64,000 nucleotides of DNA from Chitinophaga agri (lineage in GTDB: Bacteria > Bacteroidota > Bacteroidia > Chitinophagales > Chitinophagaceae). A program made the position numbers and the translations under genes. Within the stretch, counting starts at the first letter, position 1; every line of letters begins with the position of its first letter. The stretch covers positions 6,528,001 to 6,592,000 of the forward strand of contig NZ_CP048113.1 of assembly GCF_010093065.1 (NCBI RefSeq). Reading direction: 5' to 3'. Shown here in pieces: positions 1-8,749 of this stretch. The notes beneath the pieces are model-generated. The model saw nothing but the letters and a program-made list of their open reading frames with translations. It was not told the origin of the DNA and searched no databases.

Positions 1-806
1 CTGAAGGCAGCACCTGCCATGGGCAATGGAATCATGGGGTGCTTATTGTTCAACGCAGTTAGTTTCTCCGGGCAGTCCATGATCGTCGCCGCATAGATAC
101 CGATCACCTCATCCAGTTGGAGAGAGTTGGTAGCGCGCCAGAAGTCTGCGTCTGTCAGGAAGAACTGGTATACCGGCGTAAAGATCTCAATGGCTGTTCC
201 CAGGTCAATGAAGTTCGTCCAGCCATCCCGGAACTCCTCAATGGGGATCGGTGTAGCAGAGATAGCACTGAAATCAGGCTGTTCCTGTTTAACCACTTTT
301 ACACCTTTTTCGTCAATAGCCTTATTCAGGTTAATGATGAAATTATACAGGTTCAGGTCATGCTCCAGAAAGAGGTTATCTCTTACATCGGCCACCTTCA
401 CCGGCTTCAGTGGATTCATGGGAATGTTCTCTGCTCCCCTCACATTATCCTTGATAAAGCGCAATACTTCAGAACCCAGGTAAAAATGCCGTAAGATCAG
501 GTAGTTGGCCTCTGGTGTAATAAAATACTTCATGCCCCAGTAAAGGCTCTTATGAAGCATTTTAGGGGCATTGATCAGATTGGGTACAAAGATCTTAAAC
601 ACCTGCATCAGTACAATGCTGATCCTCGCAAACGCCTTTATAACCGGATAGAGGAATTGTCTGCTCTTTGTAGATGAGTCATACAAAAAGGCGGCCTTCG
701 CATCCGGGTTGAACGGAATACTTTTATCGAGGAACAACGCATGCCAGTGACTGGGATTGCGCGTGTCATGCGGCATCTGCTGATAATACTCCCTGTTATG
801 TAACAT
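1..806 (-). CDS. Unrecognised protein, C-terminus beyond the window
   Basis: An open frame of 268 codons runs from the ATG at 804-806 to the left edge with no stop. I do not recognise the family. There is no signal peptide. Residues about 50-100 are rich in hydrophobic and aromatic residues and could form one or two amphipathic or membrane-associated helices; the rest looks soluble and helical. The gene begins 10 bp after the stop of the upstream ketosynthase gene on the same strand, so the two are very likely co-transcribed and may act in the same lipid or polyketide-like pathway. That functional link is inference from position only. The open frames on the other strand of this stretch are shadows of it. 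Confidence 0.75.
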   Translation of the reverse strand, partial: MLHNREYYQQMPHDTRNPSHWHALFLDKSIPFNPDAKAAFLYDSSTKSRQFLYPVIKAFARISIVLMQVFKIFVPNLINAPKMLHKSLYWGMKYFITPEANYLILRHFYLGSEVLRFIKDNVRGAENIPMNPLKPVKVADVRDNLFLEHDLNLYNFIINLNKAIDEKGVKVVKQEQPDFSAISATPIPIEEFRDGWTNFIDLGTAIEIFTPVYQFFLTDADFWRATNSLQLDEVIGIYAATIMDCPEKLTALNNKHPMIPLPMAGAAF

Positions 807-816
807 ATGAATGTCT

Positions 817-2688
817 TTAGAAATTGTCGATTTCTTCCAGTTGCATGCGGTACAGCCTTGCGACCACTTTTGCAGTTTTTACGATCTTCTGTGCCATCTC
901 CTGTGTGAGCAGGTCGGACTGGATCGCGTGCTCAAACCGTTCGAAGTGATTATCATTACTGTCACTGCTTTCATGGTAAATGAAGAAGGATACCTGACCG
1001 GCGTTCAGTTGTAATTGCTGCTGAATGGCACGCCCCCATTTACCTGATACCCGGTTGCCCAGTCCTTCGATGATGAACATACCTCCTAACAGATCAAACG
1101 GATCCGGCTGACTGGCACGCTGGAACATGTAGGCACTGAGTGCTTCACTGCCGATGTTCTTTTCTCCTGTATACAGGTCTTTTTCATTCCCGCCGCAGTT
1201 GATGTAGTTCTTTTCCAGTATCTGATAGTCGCGGTGCTCATCGGACGAGTGCCTGATGAAAGACGACCTGACATGGAAGTAGGGCATGCTCACATTGGAT
1301 GCCGCCCTGGCTATCCACTGGGAACCGTCTATCACCTGTTGCCGCAGGTTTAATAGCAGGCGTTTGTATTCTTCAATGGTCAACTGACCGTTGAATATCT
1401 TTTTAACGATCGGTACCTGTTGCAAAGAACGTTCAAAGTCAAACCATACGCCGGTCAGCTGCCTTACCAGCCATTCCTGTACCGGCTTTTGCTGTGTCCT
1501 GATCTCAGGGGCCTTTATCGTGGCGATATCTTCTGCGATACGTCCTGGCGCTGCCGGCGCCACAACACGTAGGAGCATATAACCGGTGATGAAGCGGCCG
1601 CTTTCAGGTACCATGCATAATATCTGCTGACCATGCTTCAACTGTCCGCTGCGCAGCAGTTCATCCAGCATGACAAAGATAGACGCTGATCCGACATTCC
1701 CTACGCTATAGAGATTCGTGAACCATTGTTCAGATGGAATCACTACACCGCCTTTTTCCAGCAGATCGGTGATCTGTTTCCTGAAATGGTGGGAAGAGTA
1801 GTGACATACCAGCCAGTCGATCGCATCGGGTGTTATTTTCTTTTCATCTACCAGTTCGAAGAACCGCTGTATGCCCAGCTTGACGATATTATCCACGAGC
1901 TGCATATCCTGCTTCAGGTTGATCGCGCCATCCTTATCAGCAGCGCTCATGCTTTCATAGTCCAGCCATGTTTTGGCAATGCTGCCATCAGCCTGTTTAT
2001 GCGTGCCCGTATACATACACAGCTCGTACTGGTGTGCATAGGAGCGGAGATCTATCCATTCTATTTCCAGCGATATACCTGTACGGGAAGGAGCAGGTTG
2101 TAAGAGCATCGCGCCTGCACCATCACTCAGCATCCAGCGGAGGAAATCTATATCAGCCGGTAGTGTGGCATCTTCGCCAACAAGGGACTGTCCTGCGAAA
2201 CGGGACGCCTTGAACATCCTGCTGGGCAGTTCAGCCGCACAACATAATGCATTACCTGCATCACCTGCCTGTACATGCATGTAGGCATTCTGTATGGCCA
2301 TGATGCTGGCCGCACATACACTTTGATGAGAGGCCAGTGTGCAGGTACCGATCCCGCTTTCTCCCTGTACCATACTGGCGAAACCAGGTATAGGCAGATC
2401 GCTTTGTGTGGTGGCAGTACTAAGGAAGTCTATATCGGCTTTGCCGGCAGCTGCATTTGCAAGACAATCATCAATAGCATGCGCTGCCATCTGATAGGCC
2501 TGATGAGTGGTTTGCTGCTGGGTGTCCAGCGCATAGTAGCGGGACTTTATGCCGTTTTTTCTGAGGAAGATCTCTTTGGTACGGGAAGGCAAACCGTTAA
2601 TTCTGCCCAGGTAATCTTCCATTTTATCATTGGGAATGGAGCTATTGGGGAGGAATTTTCCGGTAGCCGTAATAAATACTTTATGCAT
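817..2688 (-). CDS. DarB/StlD-like 3-oxoacyl-ACP synthase III fused to heme-oxygenase-like domain
   Basis: A 623-residue protein in two parts. Residues 1-375 form a thiolase-fold ketosynthase of the KAS III type. The Cys-His-Asn triad is intact: Cys125 in SVCAAS, His296 in CHYSSHH, Asn331 in SVGNVGSAS. The start (FITATGKFLPN..., then KNGIKSRYYALD) resembles the DarB/StlD ketosynthases that make dialkylresorcinols and stilbenes; this is from memory of the family. Residues 405-623 form an all-helical domain resembling the TenA/heme-oxygenase-like fold, with candidate metal ligands Glu484, His485, Glu541, His572, Asp579 and His581, as in heme-oxygenase-like diiron oxidases. The likely role is condensing an acyl chain and oxidising or cleaving it on one polypeptide. 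There is no signal peptide, so it is cytoplasmic. An unknown protein follows 10 bp downstream. The ketosynthase call is firm; the oxidase activity is inferred. Confidence 0.85.
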   Translation of the reverse strand: MHKVFITATGKFLPNSSIPNDKMEDYLGRINGLPSRTKEIFLRKNGIKSRYYALDTQQQTTHQAYQMAAHAIDDCLANAAAGKADIDFLSTATTQSDLPIPGFASMVQGESGIGTCTLASHQSVCAASIMAIQNAYMHVQAGDAGNALCCAAELPSRMFKASRFAGQSLVGEDATLPADIDFLRWMLSDGAGAMLLQPAPSRTGISLEIEWIDLRSYAHQYELCMYTGTHKQADGSIAKTWLDYESMSAADKDGAINLKQDMQLVDNIVKLGIQRFFELVDEKKITPDAIDWLVCHYSSHHFRKQITDLLEKGGVVIPSEQWFTNLYSVGNVGSASIFVMLDELLRSGQLKHGQQILCMVPESGRFITGYMLLRVVAPAAPGRIAEDIATIKAPEIRTQQKPVQEWLVRQLTGVWFDFERSLQQVPIVKKIFNGQLTIEEYKRLLLNLRQQVIDGSQWIARAASNVSMPYFHVRSSFIRHSSDEHRDYQILEKNYINCGGNEKDLYTGEKNIGSEALSAYMFQRASQPDPFDLLGGMFIIEGLGNRVSGKWGRAIQQQLQLNAGQVSFFIYHESSDSNDNHFERFEHAIQSDLLTQEMAQKIVKTAKVVARLYRMQLEEIDNF

Positions 2689-2946
2689 ACAACTACTGTT
2701 TACGAATACAGGCAGTGGCCTATATCATCCTGTTTTTGATTGAAACGAGTCAGAAATATAGATAAATTATGACTAAACGACGCATCAGCTATGGTATTTT
2801 AGCAATTCTGCAACATATCCGGAAGGGGGGATTAGACAATTTATTGCAGCTTCTTATCTGTGGAGTGTTCACCTTTTCTATAGATGAGATGTTATTAATT
2901 GTCATGATAACACCTTACTTTTATAACAGTAAAAGTTCCCCGTTCC
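2689..2946. promoter_or_regulatory. Divergent intergenic region
   Basis: About 260 bp separate the leftward ketosynthase from the rightward glycosidase, so both promoters should lie here. The right half is AT-rich. I see no exact Bacteroidota -33/-7 pair (TTTG and TAnnTTTG) and no clear inverted repeat, so no promoter is placed. A 61-codon open frame across it shows no recognisable features. Confidence 0.4.
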
Positions 2947-5262
2947 ATGTATAAGATGAAAGACTGGTATATACTGCCCATGGTTTTGTTAGGTTTAATG
3001 TTTTGCAGTCAGCAGGTGACGGCACAGCAAACTGTGCCATCCAGGTATGATGTGATCTGGCATACCCAGAGTCAGCACGCTGGTGATGCCATGCCCTGTG
3101 GCGGTGGCGATATCGGATTGAACGTATGGGTAGAGCAGGGCGACCTGTTATTTTATGTATCACGTAGTGGCACATTTGACGAGAACAATGCGATGTTGAA
3201 ACTGGGTAGGGTGAGGATAAAATTATCTTCCGGTCCTATCAGCTCCAGCGGTTTTAAACAACAGCTGCAATTACAACAAGGCTGTATCAGCATAGAGGAT
3301 GATCAGCATCACATCGACATATGGGTAGATGTATTTAAGCCAGTGATACATGTGGATGTGAAAAGTGCTGCGCCGGAGAAAGTGACAGCAACCTTTGAAT
3401 CCTGGCGGTACAACGATCACCTGATAACAGATGGTAAAGAAGCCAGGACCAACTCTTATAAGCGCCTGCAGTCATTCCCTGTAACTACCTACAAAGATGA
3501 GATCCGGTTTCAGGGCAATGATGTGTTGTTCTGTCACCGTAACCGTTCGGACGTACGGGATGTATTCAGCTACACCGTACATAAGGAAGGAATGGACAGC
3601 GTGAAAGACCGCATGTACGATCCGCTGCACAATAATACGTTTGGCGGTATCATGCATGGCGATCATATGATTCCGGCAGGGATTGATTCCGGTACTTATG
3701 CTACTACTGCTTTTAAAGGCTGGTCTCTGCAAAGTAAAAAGCCGGTACGGCAGCAACACCTGGTGATCGGTCTGGAAGTAGCACAGGCGAATACTATGCA
3801 GCAATGGCAGGATAGCTTATCGCGAACCATGCAGGCAGCCGCAGAGGATATAGCAGGCGCACGTCGTCGTACAGCCGCGTGGTGGACGGCCTTCTGGGAC
3901 AGGAGTTACATTTACATTGACAGTAAAGATGCTGCTGCTGTTGCTGTGGGACGTAACTATCAGCTGTTCCGGTATATGCTGGGGTGCAATGCCTATAGTA
4001 AATGGCCGACAAAGTTTAACGGAGGACTGTTCACTTTTGATCCGCAGTATGTGAGTGAACAGTATAATTTCTCTCCTGATTTCCGTTTATGGGGTGGTGG
4101 TACTATGACCGCGCAGAATCAGCGGCTGGTGTATTTCCCTTATCTGAAGAACGGAGATGTTGATATGATGCAGGCGCAGTTTGATTTTTATTTGCGGATA
4201 AAGCGGAATGCTGAATTACGTAGTGAAGTGTACTGGCATCATCCGGGTGCCTGTTTTACAGAACAGATAGAGAACTTCGGACTGCCTAACGTGACAGAGT
4301 ATGAACCGAAACGTCCTGCCGGTGCTGACCCGGGTGTGGAATACAATGCGTGGCTGGAGTATCAGTGGGAAACGGTGTTTGAGTTTTGCCTGATGATGCT
4401 GGAAGTAAACAGTTACACCGGTTATATAAATGAAGAGCGGTTGGCGTTTATTGAAAGCTGCCTGACCTTCTATGATGAACATTACCGGTTATTAGCCCGG
4501 AAAAGAGGTGTAAAGGAACTGAATGAGAAAGGACAGTACATTCTTTTTCCCACATCATCCGCAGAAACATTTAAGATGGCCTATAACTCCACCACGGTGA
4601 TTGCGGCGTTGAAAGTCATTACAACGAGGTTGCTGGAGTTGCCGGCATACAGCGATGATACCCTGCGCCGTAAAAAGATCTCGCTGATACAGCAACGGAT
4701 ACCACCGCTGGCCTTTACGTCGTTTGACGGACATACAACCATTGCGCCGGCATTAGCCTGGGAGCGGGTACAGAACTCAGAAGCACCACAGCTGTATCCT
4801 GTTTATCCCTGGGGATTGTATGGAGTGGGGAAACCTGATATGGACATAGCGTGCAATACCTGGGAATATGATCCACATGTAGTGAAATACCGTAGCCATA
4901 TCGGCTGGCGGCAGTATAATATTTTCGCGGCCCGGCTGGGATTGCGTGAACCCGCCGCAGAACTGACCCGGTTAAAACTGGCCAATGGCCCTCATCGCTT
5001 CCCGGCCTTCTGGGGACCAGGGTTTGACTGGACACCTGATCATAACTGGGGAGGTGCCGGGATGATCGGATTGCAGGAGATGTTACTTCAGACAGACGGG
5101 AAAAAGTTGTATTTGTTGCCCGCCTGGCCGGCAGACTGGAATGCTTCTTTCAAACTGCATGCGCCCAGCAATACCATTGTTGAAGGGAAGGTGGTGAATG
5201 GCAGGCCTGTCTCCATCAAAGTAACCCCGGCATCCCGGAAAGACGATCTCATCATCCTTTAA
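2947..5262 (+). CDS. Secreted DUF5703 / GH95-like glycoside hydrolase
   Basis: A 771-residue exported protein. Residues 1-27 are a signal peptide ending near TAQQT; M4 is an alternative start. Residues 28-310 match the DUF5703 pattern (YDVIWHTQ, MPCGGGDIGLNVWVE, SRSGTFDENN), the beta-sandwich found before (alpha/alpha)6 barrels of the GH95/GH65-like clan. Residues 330-700 fit such a barrel, with motifs such as LWGGGTMTAQNQ, WHHPGACFTEQ and ALAWERVQNSEAP. The end (NTIVEGKVVNGRP) resembles the closing strand domain of GH95 alpha-L-fucosidases. The substrate is probably a fucosylated or related plant glycan; this is family inference and the catalytic residues were not assigned. The gene is followed 62 bp later by a cytoplasmic alpha-amylase, suggesting a small saccharide-use operon. 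Confidence 0.8.
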   Translation: MYKMKDWYILPMVLLGLMFCSQQVTAQQTVPSRYDVIWHTQSQHAGDAMPCGGGDIGLNVWVEQGDLLFYVSRSGTFDENNAMLKLGRVRIKLSSGPISSSGFKQQLQLQQGCISIEDDQHHIDIWVDVFKPVIHVDVKSAAPEKVTATFESWRYNDHLITDGKEARTNSYKRLQSFPVTTYKDEIRFQGNDVLFCHRNRSDVRDVFSYTVHKEGMDSVKDRMYDPLHNNTFGGIMHGDHMIPAGIDSGTYATTAFKGWSLQSKKPVRQQHLVIGLEVAQANTMQQWQDSLSRTMQAAAEDIAGARRRTAAWWTAFWDRSYIYIDSKDAAAVAVGRNYQLFRYMLGCNAYSKWPTKFNGGLFTFDPQYVSEQYNFSPDFRLWGGGTMTAQNQRLVYFPYLKNGDVDMMQAQFDFYLRIKRNAELRSEVYWHHPGACFTEQIENFGLPNVTEYEPKRPAGADPGVEYNAWLEYQWETVFEFCLMMLEVNSYTGYINEERLAFIESCLTFYDEHYRLLARKRGVKELNEKGQYILFPTSSAETFKMAYNSTTVIAALKVITTRLLELPAYSDDTLRRKKISLIQQRIPPLAFTSFDGHTTIAPALAWERVQNSEAPQLYPVYPWGLYGVGKPDMDIACNTWEYDPHVVKYRSHIGWRQYNIFAARLGLREPAAELTRLKLANGPHRFPAFWGPGFDWTPDHNWGGAGMIGLQEMLLQTDGKKLYLLPAWPADWNASFKLHAPSNTIVEGKVVNGRPVSIKVTPASRKDDLIIL

Positions 5263-5324
5263 AGGTGGTGGCATGTGGTTTGCATCAGTTTCAGCATCTT
5301 TCCCCAAATCACAATGAGCAACAT

Positions 5325-6806
5325 ATGAAAAATGGTACGATGATGCAGTTCTTCCACTGGTACTCACCAGAGGATGGCAGTTTATGGAATACAGTGAAGC
5401 AGGAAGCGCCGAAACTGGCCGCTATGGGCATTAATGCGATTTGGTTACCGCCAGCGTATAAAGGGGCCGATGGTGTACGCAGCAGAGGCTACGATGTATA
5501 TGACCTGTATGACCTGGGCGAATTTGATCAGAAAGGAACGGTGCGTACGCGCTATGGTACCCGTGAGGAATATGAAGCGGCCATCAAAGCCATTAAAGAT
5601 AGCGGTATGCAGGTATATGTGGATGTAGTGGCCAATCACCTGATGGGTGGTGATGAAACAGAAAAGGTAACCGTCAGAAAAGTTGATCCTGAAAACAGGA
5701 ACGAGTTCATTTCTGAGCCGATGGAAGTAGAAGCCTACACCCGTTTTACCTTTCCCGGACGTAAAGGCGCCCATTCTGATTTCGTATGGGATCACCAGTG
5801 CTTTACGGGTATTGATCATGCGGTGAACGTCGAAGAAGACGGCATTTACACTATTCAGAATGAATATGGCGATGGATGGGAGGAGGTGATCGATGATGAG
5901 AAAGGCAACTTTGATTACCTGATGGGAGCAGACATAGAATTCCGTAATCCTGCCGTGCGGGAAGAATTCAGAAGATGGGGCGAATGGTATTACAATGCTG
6001 TACAGTTTGATGGTTTCCGGCTGGATGCAGTGAAGCATATCACGCCTTCCTTCTTTCACGAATGGCTGGATCAGATGCGTGCGTATACCGGCAGGGAACT
6101 GTTCGCAGTAGGTGAATACTGGGCGCCGGGACAGCTGGACCTGTTACTGAAATATATTGAAGCAACAGAAGGAAAAATGTCGTTATTCGACGCTTCCCTG
6201 CATCATAATTTCTTTGATGCCTCACTGGCAGGTAAGGAGTATGACCTGACAAAGATCTTTGACGGTTCATTGGTACAGGCCAAACCATTCCTGGCAGTTA
6301 CGGTGATCGGTAATCATGATACACAGCCATTACAGGCGCTGGAAGCAACAGTAGATTACTGGTTTAAGCCAATTGCCTATGCATTGATCCTGCTGCGCGA
6401 ACATGGTTATCCTTGTGTGTTTTACCCTGATCTGTATGGTGCGAAATATACCGACAAGAATAAGGAAGGTGAGGATGTTGATATCGAACTGGTACCTGTG
6501 GAAGGGCTGGAAATTATGATCCCGGCCCGCGATAAACACGCCTATGGCCAGCAGCGCGATTATTTTGATCATCCTAATTGTATTGGCTGGACAAGGGAGG
6601 GAGATGAGGAACACAGTGGTTGTGCGGTGGTTATTTCCAATGGTGATGAAGGCAATAAACACATGGAGATAGGTAAGCGTTACGCAGGTAAGCGTTTTAA
6701 AGATATACTGGGCAAAAGGGCAGAAGAGATTGAGGTGGATGAGAATGGATGGGCGGATTTTCTCTGTGCACCAGGATCAGTATCGGTATGGGCGTTGGCA
6801 GAATAA
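5325..6806 (+). CDS. Cytoplasmic GH13 alpha-amylase
   Basis: A 493-residue GH13 enzyme that hydrolyses alpha-1,4-glucan. All four GH13 signature regions are visible: DVVANH (Asp100-His105), GFRLDAVKH with nucleophile Asp234, VGEYW with acid/base Glu264, and GNHD with Asp332. Length and opening (MMQFFHWY) match the AmyS / E. coli AmyA type (GH13_5), which lacks a signal peptide and works in the cytoplasm. The frame is open 20 codons upstream to a GTG at 5265, but the ATG at 5325 starts exactly where the family normally begins. It lies 62 bp after the DUF5703 glycosidase and probably shares its transcript, digesting imported malto-oligosaccharides or stored glycogen. Confidence 0.95.
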   Translation: MKNGTMMQFFHWYSPEDGSLWNTVKQEAPKLAAMGINAIWLPPAYKGADGVRSRGYDVYDLYDLGEFDQKGTVRTRYGTREEYEAAIKAIKDSGMQVYVDVVANHLMGGDETEKVTVRKVDPENRNEFISEPMEVEAYTRFTFPGRKGAHSDFVWDHQCFTGIDHAVNVEEDGIYTIQNEYGDGWEEVIDDEKGNFDYLMGADIEFRNPAVREEFRRWGEWYYNAVQFDGFRLDAVKHITPSFFHEWLDQMRAYTGRELFAVGEYWAPGQLDLLLKYIEATEGKMSLFDASLHHNFFDASLAGKEYDLTKIFDGSLVQAKPFLAVTVIGNHDTQPLQALEATVDYWFKPIAYALILLREHGYPCVFYPDLYGAKYTDKNKEGEDVDIELVPVEGLEIMIPARDKHAYGQQRDYFDHPNCIGWTREGDEEHSGCAVVISNGDEGNKHMEIGKRYAGKRFKDILGKRAEEIEVDENGWADFLCAPGSVSVWALAE

Positions 6807-6917
6807 GCCAGCGTTTTGCCCGTATTTTAACGGCATTTCTCCTTTTATCCTAAAATAACTGACAGAGAAATGGGCTTGCGCTATATTTACGGCCAAACCA
6901 TTTATCAATCAGTTTTT

Positions 6918-8429
6918 ATGATCAGCAAAATCTTATTGCCACTGCTGCTGACTGGTGCTGTCCTGACACAGGCAAGTGCCCAGACATCAGAGGCGCAGAT
7001 GAAACCCTCACCTTCCCGTTTACTGGCGATTGACTCGGCCGTAGTGACCCGGCATGAGGTAACTATCAAGGGGCAGCGTGTTCCTTATACCGCTACTGCC
7101 GGCAGTATTCCGGTATGGGATGAGGAAGGAAAGCCACAGGCAGGTGTATTTTATACTTATTACGAAAGAGAGGATGTAAAAGATAAATCGGGCCGCCCGC
7201 TGGTGATCTCGTTCAATGGTGGTCCCGGTACGCCGTCCGTATGGATGGAAATAGGGTATACCGGTCCCCGGTTACTGAATATCGATGACGAAGGTTATCC
7301 GGTACAGCCATTTGGTATGCGTGACAATCCACATTCCATCCTGGATGTAGCAGATATCGTATATGTAGATCCTGTGAATACCGGCTATTCCCGTCCGGTA
7401 CACAAAGACATTCCGGGCAGCAGATTTTTCGGTGTGAATGCCGATATCAAATACCTGGCGGAATGGATTAATACCTTCGTTACCCGTAAAGGACGCTGGG
7501 CGTCCCCTAAGTTCCTGATCGGTGAAAGCTATGGTACGACCCGTGTATCGGGGCTGGCGCTGGAACTGCAGGAGGCACAGTGGATGTACCTGAATGGTGT
7601 GGTACTGGTTTCTCCAACGGAGCTGGGTATTACGAGAAATGGCCCGCTGGACGCGGCGTTGAAACTACCTTATTTCGCGGCTACCGCCTGGTATCATAAG
7701 AAGCTGCCGGCAGATCTGCAGCAGAAAGACCTGAATGATGTACTGCCGGAGGTGGAGAACTTCACCATCAATGAACTGATACCTGCGCTGTCAAAGGGCG
7801 GTTCTCTGGATGATGCACAGCGTCAGCGCATTGCAACACGCATTGCCCGTTACAGCGGACTGAAAGAAGTAGTCGTACAGGAGAATAACCTGGATGTGTC
7901 TACAAATCTGTTCTGGAAGGAACTGCTGCGCGAGCAGGGATATACAGTTGGCCGGCTGGACTCGCGTTACCGGGGAATAGATCGTCAGACGGGAGGCAGC
8001 AGCCCTGACTACAACGCCGAACTGACCGCATGGTTACAGGCATTTACGCCGGCGATCCATATTTACCTGAGAGAGGAACTGAACTACAAAACTGACCTGA
8101 AGTATAACATGTTCGGTCAGGTGTTCCCGTGGGATAGAAAAGACGATAAGACGGGCGAGAACCTCCGTCAGGCAATTGCCCAGAACCCTTTCCTGCATCT
8201 GCTGGTACAATCTGGTTACTATGATGGCGCCTGTGACTATTTCAATGCGAAATACAGCATGTGGCAGCTGGACCCCGGCGGTAAACTGAAGGACCGGTTG
8301 AAATGGGAAGGTTACCGTAGCGGACACATGATGTACCTGCGAAAAGATGACCTGGCTTCAGCCAATGAGAATCTCCGTAAGTTCATCCTGGGATCTATAC
8401 CAGCTAAAGGACAACCGGCAAAATATTAA
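6918..8429 (+). CDS. Exported S10 family serine carboxypeptidase
   Basis: A 503-residue peptidase of family S10 (carboxypeptidase Y-like). The catalytic triad is visible: Ser204 in GESYGTTR, Asp436 in YYDGACDY (Asp440 is the alternative) and His470 in SGHMMYL. The oxyanion segment FNGGPGTPSVW is also present. The ATG at 6918 gives a clean signal peptide (MISKILLPLLL, cleavage near ASAQ); an in-frame ATG at 6870 would add 16 residues without signal character. The protein is probably periplasmic or surface-exposed and trims C-terminal residues from peptides. A strong intrinsic terminator follows 15 bp after the stop, so this gene ends its transcript. Confidence 0.93.
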   Translation: MISKILLPLLLTGAVLTQASAQTSEAQMKPSPSRLLAIDSAVVTRHEVTIKGQRVPYTATAGSIPVWDEEGKPQAGVFYTYYEREDVKDKSGRPLVISFNGGPGTPSVWMEIGYTGPRLLNIDDEGYPVQPFGMRDNPHSILDVADIVYVDPVNTGYSRPVHKDIPGSRFFGVNADIKYLAEWINTFVTRKGRWASPKFLIGESYGTTRVSGLALELQEAQWMYLNGVVLVSPTELGITRNGPLDAALKLPYFAATAWYHKKLPADLQQKDLNDVLPEVENFTINELIPALSKGGSLDDAQRQRIATRIARYSGLKEVVVQENNLDVSTNLFWKELLREQGYTVGRLDSRYRGIDRQTGGSSPDYNAELTAWLQAFTPAIHIYLREELNYKTDLKYNMFGQVFPWDRKDDKTGENLRQAIAQNPFLHLLVQSGYYDGACDYFNAKYSMWQLDPGGKLKDRLKWEGYRSGHMMYLRKDDLASANENLRKFILGSIPAKGQPAKY

Positions 8430-8444
8430 TCGTCTCCTCCTATT

Positions 8445-8484
8445 AAGGGGCTGTTCACCAGGGGTGGACAGCCCCTTTTGTTTT
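8445..8484 (+). terminator. Rho-independent terminator after the S10 peptidase gene
   Basis: A 15-bp stem pairs 8445-8459 (AAGGGGCTGTTCACC) with 8463-8477 (GGTGGACAGCCCCTT), with one G-T wobble and a 3-nt loop. The run TTTGTTTT follows immediately. Confidence 0.9.
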
Positions 8485-8532
8485 ATACGGATTTGTAACC
8501 CTGAAAAAGGCGCCTGATCGGCTTACTATATC

Positions 8533-8631
8533 GTCACCAACAGGTCACCAGAAGGGCACCTCAAGGGCACTTCAATATCCCCGGGATATCGAAGTGCCCT
8601 TGAGGTGCCCTTCTGGTGACCTGTTGGTGGC
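8533..8631. repeat. 95-bp near-perfect palindrome built from 11-bp repeats
   Basis: The core runs 8535-8629. Each arm is 47 bp, centred on C8582, with one mismatch (A8574/C8590). One more G-C pair at 8533/8631 extends it past a wobble. The left arm reads as four degenerate 11-bp units: GTCACCAACAG (8533-8543), GTCACCAGAAG, GGCACCTCAAG and GGCACTTCAAT (to 8576). It cannot be a normal terminator: there is no T-run after the 3' arm and a proper terminator lies 50 bp upstream. Its function is unknown. A REP/BIME-like element, a DNA-protein binding array or a long hairpin RNA are possible. Confidence 0.9.
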
Positions 8632-8749
8632 CTATTGGTAACAGGATCATAACAGCATCAGCAGCAGGAATGTTAGTATGGATGTAATACTTTTTATTGA
8701 CGAAAAAGGTCTTTTGTAGCAGTCACCTTTCTTTGATGTATTATTGCCT

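Larger units (their letters stand above)
8430..8749. other. Gene-free stretch with terminator and giant palindrome
   Basis: This 320-bp gap holds the S10 terminator (8445-8484), then the 95-bp palindrome (8535-8629), then an AT-rich leader (about 8690-8749) before the Crp-type gene. I see no coding potential in it. Confidence 0.7.

Noticed and set aside
2769..2954. Rightward 61-codon open frame in the divergent gap before the GH95-like gene.
   Set aside because: It overlaps the start of the real gene, has no recognisable features and lies where promoters are expected.
8533..8631. Giant palindrome as a CRISPR-like array.
   Set aside because: The 11-bp units are contiguous, degenerate and mirrored, without spacers, and no cas gene is present.
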